This document shows positions 1-8,644 of a stretch of DNA of 64,000 nucleotides, one piece after another. Position 1 is the stretch's first letter. Each line of letters starts with the position of its first letter. This DNA comes from Bacillota bacterium (GTDB taxonomy: Bacteria; Bacillota; Clostridia; Christensenellales; SZUA-584), in the NCBI GenBank assembly GCA_023416745.1, contig JAEZHF010000044.1, positions 1 through 64,000 on the forward strand. The letters run 5' to 3'. A model generated the notes under the pieces. It was not told the origin of the DNA. It worked only from the letters and a program-made list of their open reading frames with translations, and did not search any database. Position numbers and translations under genes: made by a program.

Positions 1-345
1 GTGTATTCCCTGCCAGCCAACTGCCCAGTTCATCGTCAGCCTGATGCCCCAGAACGCGAACACGGCGATATAGAATGCATCCGCTATATCGAAAGAATTT
101 GCCTTCAATAGAAAGATAATAAATAATACGGGCGGTGCGACACTCCAATAAGGATCATACATGCTGGCATTTTTGAAAAGTAGGCCAAATACCCAAATAA
201 CAATGGTGGCAGCGGCATCCGCGAATAGGAAACCCCACATGGGAGAGACCGGCATCATCAGGTACACCGACCAGCCAGCCAGAAATGCAGCTATGTATAC
301 AAAGACTACGACTAGCAGCGATAAAGGCTTGGATATTGATTTCAT
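1..345 (-). CDS. DUF1295 family membrane protein (N-terminal part, cut by window edge)
   Basis: Reading the minus strand from an ATG at 345 gives 115 residues with no stop before the window begins, so only the N-terminal half is present. A purine-rich ribosome binding site (CGGAGA) lies 6-7 bases upstream. The protein is very hydrophobic, with at least three membrane segments, and contains NASMYDPYWSVAPP at about residues 63-76, the signature of DUF1295, a family related to steroid 5-alpha-reductase and isoprenylcysteine methyltransferase membrane enzymes. The family suggests a membrane enzyme acting on a lipid-like substrate; the reaction is unknown. The gene runs out of the window, so length and downstream partners cannot be judged. 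Confidence 0.8.
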   Translation of the reverse strand, partial: MKSISKPLSLLVVVFVYIAAFLAGWSVYLMMPVSPMWGFLFADAAATIVIWVFGLLFKNASMYDPYWSVAPPVLFIIFLLKANSFDIADAFYIAVFAFWGIRLTMNWAVGWQGIH

Positions 346-407
346 TCGCGTGTCTCCGATATAAAGTATAATAACTTATATATTATACATTGTACCGAAA
401 CAAAACG

Positions 408-1127
408 CTATCTGTTATTGCCCATGAATTTAAACATGTCTTCGGGCTTGAAACCGCTCATGTTGCCCATGAATTTAAACATATCCTCGGGCTTGAAACC
501 TTTCGAGTTGCCCATCATATTCATCATGCGCATCATATTCTGCATGTTCTTGAACTGAGACTGCTGGCCCTGTGGCATGAACATCGACATGGCCTCAAAC
601 ATATCCTCAGGGGATGATGTTTTCATGTTGCGCATCTTCTCCATTCGGCGAGTCATTCGCTCAAAGTTCTCCTGCATTTGTGCTGATTTTTGAAGCGCCC
701 GCATCATGTCGGAGCTCTCTCGGGACGCGTAATTCTGGAGTATTTCAAGCAGAGACTGCTGCCGCGACAATTTGGAAAATTCGTTCAGACCGGAGCCGGG
801 GTAGCCATGCGGAACATTTGGGGGAGTTCTTCTGTATTCATCTGCCATTCTTTGCGCTCCCAGTATCTGATGAATGGCCTCGCGGTCGCTGGCCGACACG
901 AACGGTTCGATACTTTTCAGCATTTCGATAGCGGATCCCTGTCGCAAGCCATCCTTTAAGGTCATCGCAAGAAGAAAGCTCAGTTCCGGTGAAAAGGCTG
1001 CGTTCTTAAGTAAATCACTTTCACTAAACCCTTTGTCTTCGACTTTAGGCTCAGCAGGCTGTTGGTCTCTGCGTGAATATTGTATCTGGCGCGATATGGG
1101 CCTTGGTCCATACGGAAATCTTGGCAT
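408..1127 (-). CDS. Hypothetical protein with methionine-rich C-terminal repeats
   Basis: This 239-residue protein starts at an ATG preceded by AAGGAGCTG. I do not recognise the family. The N-terminal 45 residues are basic and polar. Residues about 45-100 form predicted helices around SPELSFLLAMTLKDGLRQGS. The last 90 residues are unusually rich in methionine and phenylalanine. The motif PEDMF(K/E)(F/A)M occurs three times, the last two within an almost perfect 15-residue repeat ending the protein. There is no signal peptide or membrane segment. It is transcribed divergently from the small gene at 1233, about 105 bp away, and may share a control region with it. The composition suggests a helical assembly or surface-binding protein, but no function can be assigned. 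Confidence 0.6.
   Translation of the reverse strand: MPRFPYGPRPISRQIQYSRRDQQPAEPKVEDKGFSESDLLKNAAFSPELSFLLAMTLKDGLRQGSAIEMLKSIEPFVSASDREAIHQILGAQRMADEYRRTPPNVPHGYPGSGLNEFSKLSRQQSLLEILQNYASRESSDMMRALQKSAQMQENFERMTRRMEKMRNMKTSSPEDMFEAMSMFMPQGQQSQFKNMQNMMRMMNMMGNSKGFKPEDMFKFMGNMSGFKPEDMFKFMGNNR
418..500 (-). repeat. 45-bp tandem repeat in the 3' end of a coding region
   Basis: Two 38-bp blocks (418-455 and 463-500) differ at only two positions and repeat with a 45-bp period. They encode the two last GFKPEDMFKFMGN units of the methionine-rich protein. Near-identity at the DNA level points to a recent in-frame duplication. Confidence 0.85.
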
Positions 1128-1232
1128 AATGGCAGCTCCTTATCAATATTCCTTAAACATCATATGCAAAATATAAACCTCATGTGAACAAAGCCGAAAC
1201 ATTTGAATATAAATGAAGTGGGAGGTGGCATA

Positions 1233-1568
1233 ATGGCAAAAAGAGATTTAAGATCTTTTAAGCAGGGGAAAGGCCAGGGGCTGAGTAAAAACGATATCAA
1301 AACGGCGGCCAAAAAGGCAAACGTTAATATCGGCAATGTCAACGACAACGAGATACGCAGCATTGAAGAAACGATATCAGAATATGAGAACAAAAGCGAA
1401 GGCGAGTTGATGAGTGATTTGGAAAAAATGATCTATGAAGGTAGAAAAAACGGTACGTTCTCCGACGATATGCTGGACTCCTTCATAAAAAATGTTTCAC
1501 CGATGATGGACAGCGCACAACGAAAAAAGCTGGAAAACATAGCGCGCAACATAAAGAAACCAATGTAG
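1233..1568 (+). CDS. Small basic hypothetical protein
   Basis: An ATG at 1233 preceded by GGGAGGTGG gives a 111-residue protein; an in-frame ATG 30 bases upstream has no ribosome binding site and overlaps this one. The N-terminus is lysine/glycine rich (MAKRDLRSFKQGKGQGLSK) and the rest is predicted helical and charged. The C-terminal stretch SPMMDSAQRKKLENIARN loosely echoes the pattern around residue 75 of the divergent neighbour (PFVSASDREAIHQIL), so the two may be distant relatives or partners. A strong terminator follows. The family is not recognised. Confidence 0.6.
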   Translation: MAKRDLRSFKQGKGQGLSKNDIKTAAKKANVNIGNVNDNEIRSIEETISEYENKSEGELMSDLEKMIYEGRKNGTFSDDMLDSFIKNVSPMMDSAQRKKLENIARNIKKPM

Positions 1569-1578
1569 CGGATAAAGC

Positions 1579-1604
1579 AACCCGGTTGATACGCCGGGTT
1601 TTTT
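1579..1604 (+). terminator. Intrinsic terminator after the small hypothetical gene
   Basis: AACCCGG pairs with CCGGGTT across a short loop and is followed directly by a T run. It ends transcription of the gene stopping at 1568 and isolates it from murG. Confidence 0.85.
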
Positions 1605-1689
1605 CATTTGTCCCGAATTAAAGCCCAGATTGGTTTAACGGATTGCCGCACCGGATAATATAATATCAGTGTGATTTCATGATTTCGTG

Positions 1690-1698
1690 TGGTATAAT
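1690..1698 (+). promoter_or_regulatory. Extended -10 promoter for murG
   Basis: TGGTATAAT is a perfect extended -10 element, 65 bp upstream of the murG start. No good -35 is present, as expected for extended -10 promoters. The leader downstream contains a small inverted repeat (CTCCG at 1706-1710, CGGAG at 1724-1728). Confidence 0.6.
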
Positions 1699-1762
1699 AC
1701 ATACACTCCGCCGGTTAGTTATCCGGAGGGGGGGTCCCTGAATAATACGGAAAGGGCTGCAA

Positions 1763-2827
1763 ATGGTAAAAACGATCGTACTGACTGGTGGGGGAACCGC
1801 CGGACATGTAACACCAAACCTGGCGATTATACCTAAACTAAAAGAAAAAGGGTTCCATATCGAATACATAGGTACCAAGGATGGCATGGAAAAAGAAATT
1901 ATGACCTGCACGGACGTCCCCTATCACACTATCAGCGCCGGAAAGCTTCGTCGGTATTTCAGCCTTAGAAACCTGACCGATCCATTCAAAATTCTAGCCG
2001 GCTGTGTTAAGGCAGGACGCCTGTTGAAAAAACTTCGGCCCGTTGCCATATTCTCAAAGGGTGGGTTTGTCAGTGTTCCCGTCGTGTTCGCGGCGCACCG
2101 CAAGAGAATTCCCGTTGTGCTGCATGAATCCGATTATACACCTGGCCTCGCCAATAAGCTTTGCATTCCGCGGGCAGACAAAATATGCGTGTCCTTTGAG
2201 CCGACGCTTGAATTCGTTCCAGCCGGAAAAGGCGTTTGCACAGGACTTCCGATTCGCCATGAGCTGCTTTGCGGCGACAAGGAAACCGGACTATGTATGT
2301 GCGGTTTTACTGGCGAGAAGCCAGTGCTGCTCATCATGGGCGGCAGCCTGGGAGCCAAAGCACTCAACGAAACCATAGATGCTGTTCTTGATGAGCTGGT
2401 CAAACAGTTCGATGTGATTCACATCCGCGGGAAGAACAACCTTCGCAGCGGATTTCTGCCTTTAGGTTACAAGCAATTTGATTTTATTGGTTGTGACCTG
2501 TCGCATATATATGCCGCGGCCGACATCATGGTCTCGCGTGCGGGCGCAACGGCTGTATTTGAAATACTGACGATGGCACTGCCGTCGCTGCTGGTGCCAC
2601 TGCCTAAAGCAACCAGTCGGGGAGACCAAATACTGAACGCAGAGTATTTTAAAAATAAGGGGTTTTCGCACGTACTGGAACAGGAGTCCCTGACAAATGA
2701 AACTTTGATGGCAGGCATACAACACCTTTATAAAGAACGCGATAAGCTCAACGAGATGATGAAACAGGAAAACAAAATTGATTCAGCCGAATTGGTTGCG
2801 CAAGTGATTGCCGATGCCGCGCGCTGA
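1763..2827 (+). CDS. murG: UDP-N-acetylglucosamine--undecaprenyl-PP-MurNAc-pentapeptide GlcNAc transferase
   Basis: MurG adds GlcNAc to lipid I to form lipid II on the cytoplasmic face of the membrane, the last intracellular step of peptidoglycan synthesis. The 354 residues match the family length. The N-terminal Rossmann fold opens with the glycine-rich loop GGGTAGHV (residues 9-16); a KGGFVSVPV segment near residue 99 fits the acceptor domain; the C-terminal nucleotide-sugar site shows GGSLGAKALN (about 193) and the RAGATAVFEI block (about 259). Usually murG sits in the dcw cluster; here it stands apart from other division genes, a pattern seen for the second MurG type in Clostridia. It overlaps the next gene by 20 bases, so the two are co-transcribed from the extended -10 promoter upstream. 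Confidence 0.93.
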   Translation: MVKTIVLTGGGTAGHVTPNLAIIPKLKEKGFHIEYIGTKDGMEKEIMTCTDVPYHTISAGKLRRYFSLRNLTDPFKILAGCVKAGRLLKKLRPVAIFSKGGFVSVPVVFAAHRKRIPVVLHESDYTPGLANKLCIPRADKICVSFEPTLEFVPAGKGVCTGLPIRHELLCGDKETGLCMCGFTGEKPVLLIMGGSLGAKALNETIDAVLDELVKQFDVIHIRGKNNLRSGFLPLGYKQFDFIGCDLSHIYAAADIMVSRAGATAVFEILTMALPSLLVPLPKATSRGDQILNAEYFKNKGFSHVLEQESLTNETLMAGIQHLYKERDKLNEMMKQENKIDSAELVAQVIADAAR

Positions 2828-4283
2828 TAAACTGACCTCGCTGGTACGGCGATATAAGACGGAAGACGGCGCACGTGCGCGGCAGACGCTTGAGTGCATA
2901 CTTTTGCAGCCTGATGCGCCGTACCGCATCTTCGACCTTATTTTTACAGAAGATATGCGGGCCGCCCTGCGCGCGATGGCAGACCTTTGCCGGAAAAAGG
3001 CGGTGCGCGAGGAGATTTCGCCGCTCGTGGTTAAATACGCGGACAAGCTGATCGCGGTGGAAGACGATAAAGCACGCAAAACGGTATATGTACTGATCGG
3101 ACTTTGTGCGCCGGATGCTTGCGCAGATAAGCTTCTGCAGGCGCTGAAAGATGAACAAACGAGATTTATTCGCCCTTCTATCATAATGGCGCTGGGCAAT
3201 ACCCAAACACCCACGGATTATCTGGGCAGCTACGTCATCGAACCGGGTGAACCCAAGCATATGAATGAAGAGCGCGAAGCTTTGAAGAAGGCGCTGGGAA
3301 AAGCAGCTGTTTCTTACCCCATCAAGGAATTGCGGCTGCCCGAATGGAGCTCGGTGACGTATATCAGTAAAGCCGCCCTCTTAGCAGAGCTTAAAGTTTA
3401 TGGATATACTTATAAAGAATCTACTATAGCCGAACTGTTGGATGTGAAAACCGCTGACCTGGTGAATCTGCGCTGTTTTGAGCACTCTCTTTTTGACATC
3501 GGTGCAATGGGGGAATACGAACAGGCTGCAAAGTTACTAGATGTTTTTGGATGTCACGGTTACCAGTATCGCGTTGAAGCTGGGGCGCTTCTTGCGCAGC
3601 ACCGCCGCGATGCAATACGAGCAGTATCGGTGGGGCTGGAACGTTTTGGCTATGAGGACAATCCTTCGGGATATGCCTTTGAAATAAGGCTGCTTCAAGG
3701 CCGCATGCATGCGTATTTTCCGAGGGATTTGCGTTTTGCATACCGTAAAAAGGCCATACCTGCAAGTATTAACCCGGTCACAGCGGCCAGTATTATGCGT
3801 CTTTGCCGCCCTTACATGCGGGAAGATGCAAAAGTGCTGGACCCGTTCTGTGGCAGCGGTACTATGCTGATAGAGCGCGCCAATATACTGCCGGCGCAAT
3901 CACTGGTAGGCGTGGATATATCGCCGATGGCTATCCAGGCGGCGTGTGAAAACCGAAAAGCGAGCGGACAAAAAATTGCGCTCATACACGGTGATGTGCT
4001 GCAGTTTGGCGCATCCCGTTATGATGAAGTTATATCCAATATGCCTTTTGGTATCCGGGTATCCCGTCATACTGAAAATGAGCGCCTTTACACCCTGTTT
4101 ACTGAAAAGCTCGTCAAATTACTTGAAGATGGCGGACATGCATTTCTTTATACATTGGAAAAAAAGCTGCTGCGCGATTCATTGAGGGCCACTTCCTCTC
4201 TGAAAATACTAAATGAGGTTATAATGGAATCTGGAGGACTCAGCCCATCACTTTTCATTATTAAAAAGGAGCGCAACATATGA
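2808..4283 (+). CDS. HEAT-repeat / TrmN-like class I RNA methyltransferase
   Basis: This 491-residue protein has an N-terminal helical region (about 1-150) resembling HEAT/armadillo repeats, a middle region (about 170-300) of uncertain fold, and a C-terminal SAM-dependent methyltransferase domain. Motif I is DPFCGSGTM (345-353), motif II is VGVDIS (367-372), and the catalytic motif is NMPFG (411-415) in place of the usual NPPY/F, as in the UPF0020/Trm14-TrmN group that makes N2-methylguanosine in tRNA or rRNA. A typical THUMP domain is not obvious; the helical region may replace it for RNA binding. The start overlaps murG by 20 bases and the stop overlaps the next gene by 4, so it is the middle gene of an operon. 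The RNA target is unknown. Confidence 0.8.
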   Translation: MPMPRADKLTSLVRRYKTEDGARARQTLECILLQPDAPYRIFDLIFTEDMRAALRAMADLCRKKAVREEISPLVVKYADKLIAVEDDKARKTVYVLIGLCAPDACADKLLQALKDEQTRFIRPSIIMALGNTQTPTDYLGSYVIEPGEPKHMNEEREALKKALGKAAVSYPIKELRLPEWSSVTYISKAALLAELKVYGYTYKESTIAELLDVKTADLVNLRCFEHSLFDIGAMGEYEQAAKLLDVFGCHGYQYRVEAGALLAQHRRDAIRAVSVGLERFGYEDNPSGYAFEIRLLQGRMHAYFPRDLRFAYRKKAIPASINPVTAASIMRLCRPYMREDAKVLDPFCGSGTMLIERANILPAQSLVGVDISPMAIQAACENRKASGQKIALIHGDVLQFGASRYDEVISNMPFGIRVSRHTENERLYTLFTEKLVKLLEDGGHAFLYTLEKKLLRDSLRATSSLKILNEVIMESGGLSPSLFIIKKERNI

Positions 4284-5233
4284 GCGATTTTGTTACATAC
4301 GGTGAGCTTTTAATCGATTTTACGCCGGCAGGTGAGCAGGATGGCCGCAGGTTGTTCATGCAGAACGCAGGCGGTGCGGTGTCAAATGTTGCCGCTGCGA
4401 TAGCCGGTTTTGGCATTACCGCCTCGTTTGTCGGTATGGTGGGTAATGACGTATTTGGGCACTACCTTAAAGACGTACTGGACAACAAGGGCGTGGACAC
4501 CTCCTGCCTGAAGATGTCTGAGGCTTATAACACAACGCTGGCTTTTGTGCATCTGTTTGAAAACGGCGACCGCGACTTCTCCTTTTATCGCAAACCGGGC
4601 GCGGACATCATGTTTGAGCCGGACATGCTGGACAAATCGCTGATCAGCAAAGCACGGATTTTCCACACCGGTTCGCTCTCGATGACGGATGAACCGTCGC
4701 GCAGCAGCAATCTAAAAGCGCTTGAACTGGCCAAAAATGCCGGTGTTGTTATCTCGTGCGATCCTAATTATCGTGCTCCTCTGTGGCCTGACGAGGAAAC
4801 AGCCAAGGAGTATATGCTCAAAGCGCTGTCTTTCGCGGACATTATCAAGATATCCGACAACGAGGTCGAGTTCCTGTATCCAGAAATGACCTTGGAGGAT
4901 GCAGCCGCCATGCTCATCTCTCAAGGCGCTAAGCTGGTGTTTGTAACGCAGGGGAGTGAAGGCGCGAAATATGCGCACGCCAGCGGCATGGGGTATACGG
5001 AAGGCTTTGCCGTAAAAGCCGTAGATACAACAGGTGCAGGCGATTGCTTCACAGCAGGCGTCATATCACAATATCTGCATAGCGGCAAAACGCTTGATGA
5101 GCTGTCGCTGGGCGATATTCACAGCTTTACGCGCTTCGCCAACGCGGCGGCATCAATCTGCGTGGAGGGGCGCGGGGGAATTCCATCAATGCCGACTATG
5201 AAACAGGTTCAAGACCGGCTGGCGCAGGCATGA
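4280..5233 (+). CDS. PfkB-family carbohydrate kinase, fructokinase-like
   Basis: A 317-residue ribokinase-fold sugar kinase. The N-terminal substrate site contains GGAVSNVA (about 31-38) and the C-terminal signature DTTGAGDCF (about 250-258) holds the anion hole and catalytic aspartate. VISCDPNYRAPLW near residue 158 is typical of bacterial fructokinases, so ATP-dependent phosphorylation of fructose or a similar sugar is the best guess; ribokinase or 2-keto-3-deoxygluconate kinase activity cannot be excluded. The start codon overlaps the preceding stop by 4 bases (ATGA), with AAAAAGGAG upstream, so it belongs to the murG operon despite having no functional link to it. Confidence 0.88.
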   Translation: MSDFVTYGELLIDFTPAGEQDGRRLFMQNAGGAVSNVAAAIAGFGITASFVGMVGNDVFGHYLKDVLDNKGVDTSCLKMSEAYNTTLAFVHLFENGDRDFSFYRKPGADIMFEPDMLDKSLISKARIFHTGSLSMTDEPSRSSNLKALELAKNAGVVISCDPNYRAPLWPDEETAKEYMLKALSFADIIKISDNEVEFLYPEMTLEDAAAMLISQGAKLVFVTQGSEGAKYAHASGMGYTEGFAVKAVDTTGAGDCFTAGVISQYLHSGKTLDELSLGDIHSFTRFANAAASICVEGRGGIPSMPTMKQVQDRLAQA

Positions 5234-5264
5234 ATCTAATATTCGCATCACCTTGTCTGTTTTG

Positions 5265-5293
5265 TTGACAACTGTGACGCCAGCATTTAGAAT
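5265..5293 (+). promoter_or_regulatory. guaBA promoter with palindrome across the -10 box
   Basis: TTGACA (5265-5270) and TAGAAT (5288-5293) are separated by exactly 17 bp, a near-consensus sigma-A promoter 40 bp before guaB. A perfect 6-3-6 inverted repeat (AGCATT TAG AATGCT, 5282-5296) covers the -10 box, a natural position for a repressor site. Confidence 0.8.
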
Positions 5294-5332
5294 GCTAAAA
5301 AAGTCTATATTTTGCTGAAAGGCGGTTTTAAT

Positions 5333-6787
5333 ATGCAGTATCCGACAATTCCTGAAGGGCTGACGTTTGACGATGTTTTGCTGATACCGCAGCAAAGCTC
5401 GATTGTGCCTGCCGAAGTCTCCGTCAGAACAAAACTCACCAAAACCGTAAGCCTCAATATACCCATACTGAGCGCAGCGATGGATACGGTCACCGAAGCC
5501 CGTCTGGCTATTGCGATCGCGAGGGAGGGTGGCATCGGTATCATACACAAGAATATGTCCATTGAAGATCAGGCGTACAATGTGGACAAGGTGAAAAGAA
5601 GCGAGCACGGTGTAATTACTGATCCCTTTTCACTCTCTCCCGAACACCTGGTTTCCGACGCAAACACACTAATGGCCCGTTACCGCATATCCGGTGTCCC
5701 TATCACGCAGGACGGCAAACTGGTGGGCATACTGACCAACCGTGATCTTCGTTTTGAAACGGACTATTCAAGACGGATTCGCGAGGTGATGACCTCGAAG
5801 AATCTTGTAACCGCACCGATTGGCACCACTCTTGCCGAAGCGCAGGAGATATTGGGGCGTCACAAAATCGAAAAGCTGCCTCTGGTCGACGATCAAGGTA
5901 TGCTCAAGGGCCTTATCACCATAAAGGATATCGAAAAAGCGATACAATATCCCCATTCGGCCAAGGATGTCAATGGAAGGTTGCTGGCCGGGGCTGCGTT
6001 GGGAACATCGGAGGACGTTATGGAGCGCGCAGCGGCGCTGGTAGAAGCCAAGGTGGACATCGTCACCGTCGATTCGGCGCACGGGCATTCCCAAAATGTG
6101 ATGGCCGTTGTGGAGAGATTAAAATCGCGCTTCCCGGGGCTGCCGATTATCGCGGGGAATGTGGCTACGGCCGAAGGCACTGAGGATCTCATCAAAGCAG
6201 GAGCCGACTGTGTCAAGGTGGGTATGGGTCCCGGTTCCATCTGCACCACACGCGTGGTGGCGGGTATCGGAGTGCCGCAGTTTACCGCTGTGATGCAATG
6301 CGCTCAAGCAGCTGCCAAGCACGGCGTTTCTATCGTCGCGGACGGCGGCATCAAGTTCTCGGGCGATATCACCAAAGCGCTAGCGGCAGGTGCTCACACC
6401 GTGATGATCGGCAGTCTGCTGGCCGGCACCGAAGAAAGCCCGGGAGACACGGAAATCTATCAGGGGCGCAGCTTTAAAGTATATCGTGGCATGGGTTCGC
6501 TGGGTGCCATGCAGAAGGGCAGCAAGGATCGTTATTTTCAGGACAAGGCGGATAAATTAGTGCCCGAAGGCGTGGAAGGCCGTGTGCCTTTTAAGGGATC
6601 GCTCAGCGACACCATATTCCAGATGGTCGGCGGCCTCAAATCCGGAATGGGATATTGCGGCGCATCAACTTTGGAGGAACTGCGAAGCCGCGCGAAGTTC
6701 ATTCGTGTAACAGGTGCAGGGTTAGTTGAGAACCACCCGCACGACATTTATATCACCAAGGAAGCACCAAACTATACAGGAAGGTAA
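5333..6787 (+). CDS. guaB: Inosine-5'-monophosphate dehydrogenase
   Basis: IMPDH oxidises IMP to XMP with NAD+, the committed step of guanine nucleotide synthesis. I place the start at the ATG at 5333, which has AAAGGCGG upstream; a longer frame from 5312 would add seven residues containing that binding site. The 484-residue protein has the usual layout: catalytic TIM barrel interrupted by two CBS domains (about 95-207), the active-site cysteine loop GPGSICTTRVV (Cys304), YRGMGSLGAM, and the flap motif EGVEGRVPFKG. Only about 5 bases separate it from guaA, so guaB-guaA form one operon from the 5265 promoter. Confidence 0.97.
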   Translation: MQYPTIPEGLTFDDVLLIPQQSSIVPAEVSVRTKLTKTVSLNIPILSAAMDTVTEARLAIAIAREGGIGIIHKNMSIEDQAYNVDKVKRSEHGVITDPFSLSPEHLVSDANTLMARYRISGVPITQDGKLVGILTNRDLRFETDYSRRIREVMTSKNLVTAPIGTTLAEAQEILGRHKIEKLPLVDDQGMLKGLITIKDIEKAIQYPHSAKDVNGRLLAGAALGTSEDVMERAAALVEAKVDIVTVDSAHGHSQNVMAVVERLKSRFPGLPIIAGNVATAEGTEDLIKAGADCVKVGMGPGSICTTRVVAGIGVPQFTAVMQCAQAAAKHGVSIVADGGIKFSGDITKALAAGAHTVMIGSLLAGTEESPGDTEIYQGRSFKVYRGMGSLGAMQKGSKDRYFQDKADKLVPEGVEGRVPFKGSLSDTIFQMVGGLKSGMGYCGASTLEELRSRAKFIRVTGAGLVENHPHDIYITKEAPNYTGR

Positions 6788-6792
6788 AAACT

Positions 6793-8325
6793 GTGAGAGA
6801 GAAAATCATTGTATTGGATTTTGGGGGACAATATAACCAGCTGATTGCACGGCGCGTTCGCGACCTCGCGGTATACGCGGAGATACTGCCGTACAACGCG
6901 CCATTGGAGCGCATTCTGAAGGAAAAACCTATCGGCATCATATTTACCGGCGGTCCCAGTAGCGTCACGGATAAAAAGGCGCCGATGTGTGATAAACGCT
7001 TGTTCAAAGCTGGTATCCCGATCCTTGGTATATGCTATGGCGCCCAGCTAATGAGCGTCATGCTGGGCGGCAGCGTCCGTCGGGCTGACCACCGTGAATA
7101 CGGAAAGACGGACATTCAGTACGATACAGACTGCGCACTTTTCTCTGGGTTGGACAAGAACTCCGTTTGCTGGATGAGCCATACATATTACGTTGATCTG
7201 CCGCCGAAGGGTTTTGCAGTCAGCGCAACGACAGACAGCTGTCCGGTTGCAGCTTTTTGCAATTCCGAAAAAAGACTGTATGCCGTCCAGTTCCACCCCG
7301 AAGTGGTGCATACCCGTTTCGGCAATGAGATACTGAAAAATTTCCTGTATACTGTTTGTAAGGCCAGCGGCGGCTGGACGATGGATAATTATGTCGATGC
7401 CGCGGTAGCGGAGATCCGCGAACGCGTGGGTGACGGCAGTGTACTGCTTGGACTTTCTGGTGGTGTGGACTCATCCGTTGCGGCGGTGCTGCTTGACAGG
7501 GCAGTAGGCAGTCGGTTAACTTGCATATTTGTGGATCATGGCCTGCTGCGCCTGGGTGAAGCCAAGCAGGTTGCGGAAACGTTCTCGGATTCGTACGACA
7601 TGAAGCTAATATGTGTTGACGCTGCCGATCGGTTTCTGGATAAGCTTAAAGGGGTGTCGGACCCTGAACGTAAACGTAAGATCATTGGCGAGGAGTTTAT
7701 ACGCGTTTTCGAGGATGAAGCCGCCAAAATCGGCAAGGTGGACTTCCTCGCGCAAGGGACGATATACCCTGACATCATCGAGTCCGGCAAAGGCCATGCC
7801 GCAGTCATTAAGAGCCATCACAACGTTGGCGGACTGCCGGATTATGTTGACTTCCGTGAAATCATTGAGCCGTTGCGCGATCTGTTCAAGGACGAGGTGC
7901 GCGCGCTGGGCATGGCGCTCGGCATGCCGCACCACATCGTTTGGCGCCAGCCGTTCCCCGGCCCTGGCCTTGCGATACGCATCATCGGCGAGGTGACGCG
8001 AGAGAAGGTGCTGACGCTGCAACTGGCCGACTACATTTTCCGCGAGGAGATTGCGAACGCAAAGCTCGATGAGGAGATATGGCAGTATTTCGCCGTACTC
8101 ACCGACATGCGAAGCGTGGGTGTGATGGGGGATGAGCGCACATATGACCACACCATAGCGCTGCGTGCGGTCACCAGCGTGGATGGTATGACCGCCGACT
8201 GGGCACGCATACCATTCGACGTGATGGAGAAAATATCCGGCCGCATCATCAACGAGGTACCGGGCGTCAACCGCATCGTATACGACGTGACATCCAAGCC
8301 TCCTGCGACAATTGAGTGGGAATAA
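6793..8325 (+). CDS. guaA: GMP synthase (glutamine-hydrolysing)
   Basis: GuaA converts XMP to GMP using ATP and glutamine. The 510-residue protein starts with GTG at 6793, preceded by AGGAAGG lying in the guaB stop region. It has the full two-domain set: class I glutamine amidotransferase with nucleophile Cys81 (GICYGAQL) and the His168/Glu170 pair (QFHPE), then the ATP pyrophosphatase domain with P-loop SGGVDS (222-227), and the C-terminal dimerisation domain with PFPGPGLAIR. It completes the IMP-to-GMP branch begun by guaB and ends just before a strong terminator. Confidence 0.97.
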   Translation: MREKIIVLDFGGQYNQLIARRVRDLAVYAEILPYNAPLERILKEKPIGIIFTGGPSSVTDKKAPMCDKRLFKAGIPILGICYGAQLMSVMLGGSVRRADHREYGKTDIQYDTDCALFSGLDKNSVCWMSHTYYVDLPPKGFAVSATTDSCPVAAFCNSEKRLYAVQFHPEVVHTRFGNEILKNFLYTVCKASGGWTMDNYVDAAVAEIRERVGDGSVLLGLSGGVDSSVAAVLLDRAVGSRLTCIFVDHGLLRLGEAKQVAETFSDSYDMKLICVDAADRFLDKLKGVSDPERKRKIIGEEFIRVFEDEAAKIGKVDFLAQGTIYPDIIESGKGHAAVIKSHHNVGGLPDYVDFREIIEPLRDLFKDEVRALGMALGMPHHIVWRQPFPGPGLAIRIIGEVTREKVLTLQLADYIFREEIANAKLDEEIWQYFAVLTDMRSVGVMGDERTYDHTIALRAVTSVDGMTADWARIPFDVMEKISGRIINEVPGVNRIVYDVTSKPPATIEWE

Positions 8326-8353
8326 AAATACAGAGAAACAAATAATGGGGATA

Positions 8354-8392
8354 GTAATAAACGCCACGCAAATTATTCGCGGCGTTTATTAC
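8354..8392 (+). terminator. Terminator after guaBA
   Basis: A perfect 12-bp inverted repeat (GTAATAAACGCC / GGCGTTTATTAC) with a 15-base loop lies 28 bp past guaA and is followed by TTTGT. The short T tract makes it less canonical than others here, but the stem is very stable. Confidence 0.8.
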
Positions 8393-8644
8393 TTTGTATT
8401 AGACTGAAAGATGTTCGTGCGAGACAAAAGATCAAAAATTCACGTTTTCGTATAGTTTGATTTCTATTCAAACAGTTTATTAATATTTTAAGGTGCAACT
8501 CGGTCTTGGTTGTATTGCCATCTTGTAAGGTGTGGCACTTTTAAAATGGCATCGATATGTTTGAAAAGCATATGGTAAATATTAGTGCCCAATTACAAAC
8601 AACTTGTCTAAGACATCTCATACTATTTAAGGAGAATTAAAATA
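8393..8644. other. AT-rich intergenic region, no gene seen
   Basis: No coding frame with a ribosome binding site is present. It holds a small inverted repeat (GTTTGA/TCAAAC near 8455-8475) and, at its right end, the AAGGAGAAT ribosome binding site of the lipoprotein gene. No convincing sigma-A promoter with correct spacing was found, so the start of the next transcript is unclear. Confidence 0.5.

Noticed and set aside
7606..8367. Minus-strand reading frame of 253 codons
   Set aside because: Antisense to the C-terminal half of guaA and runs into its terminator; low-complexity His/Arg composition.
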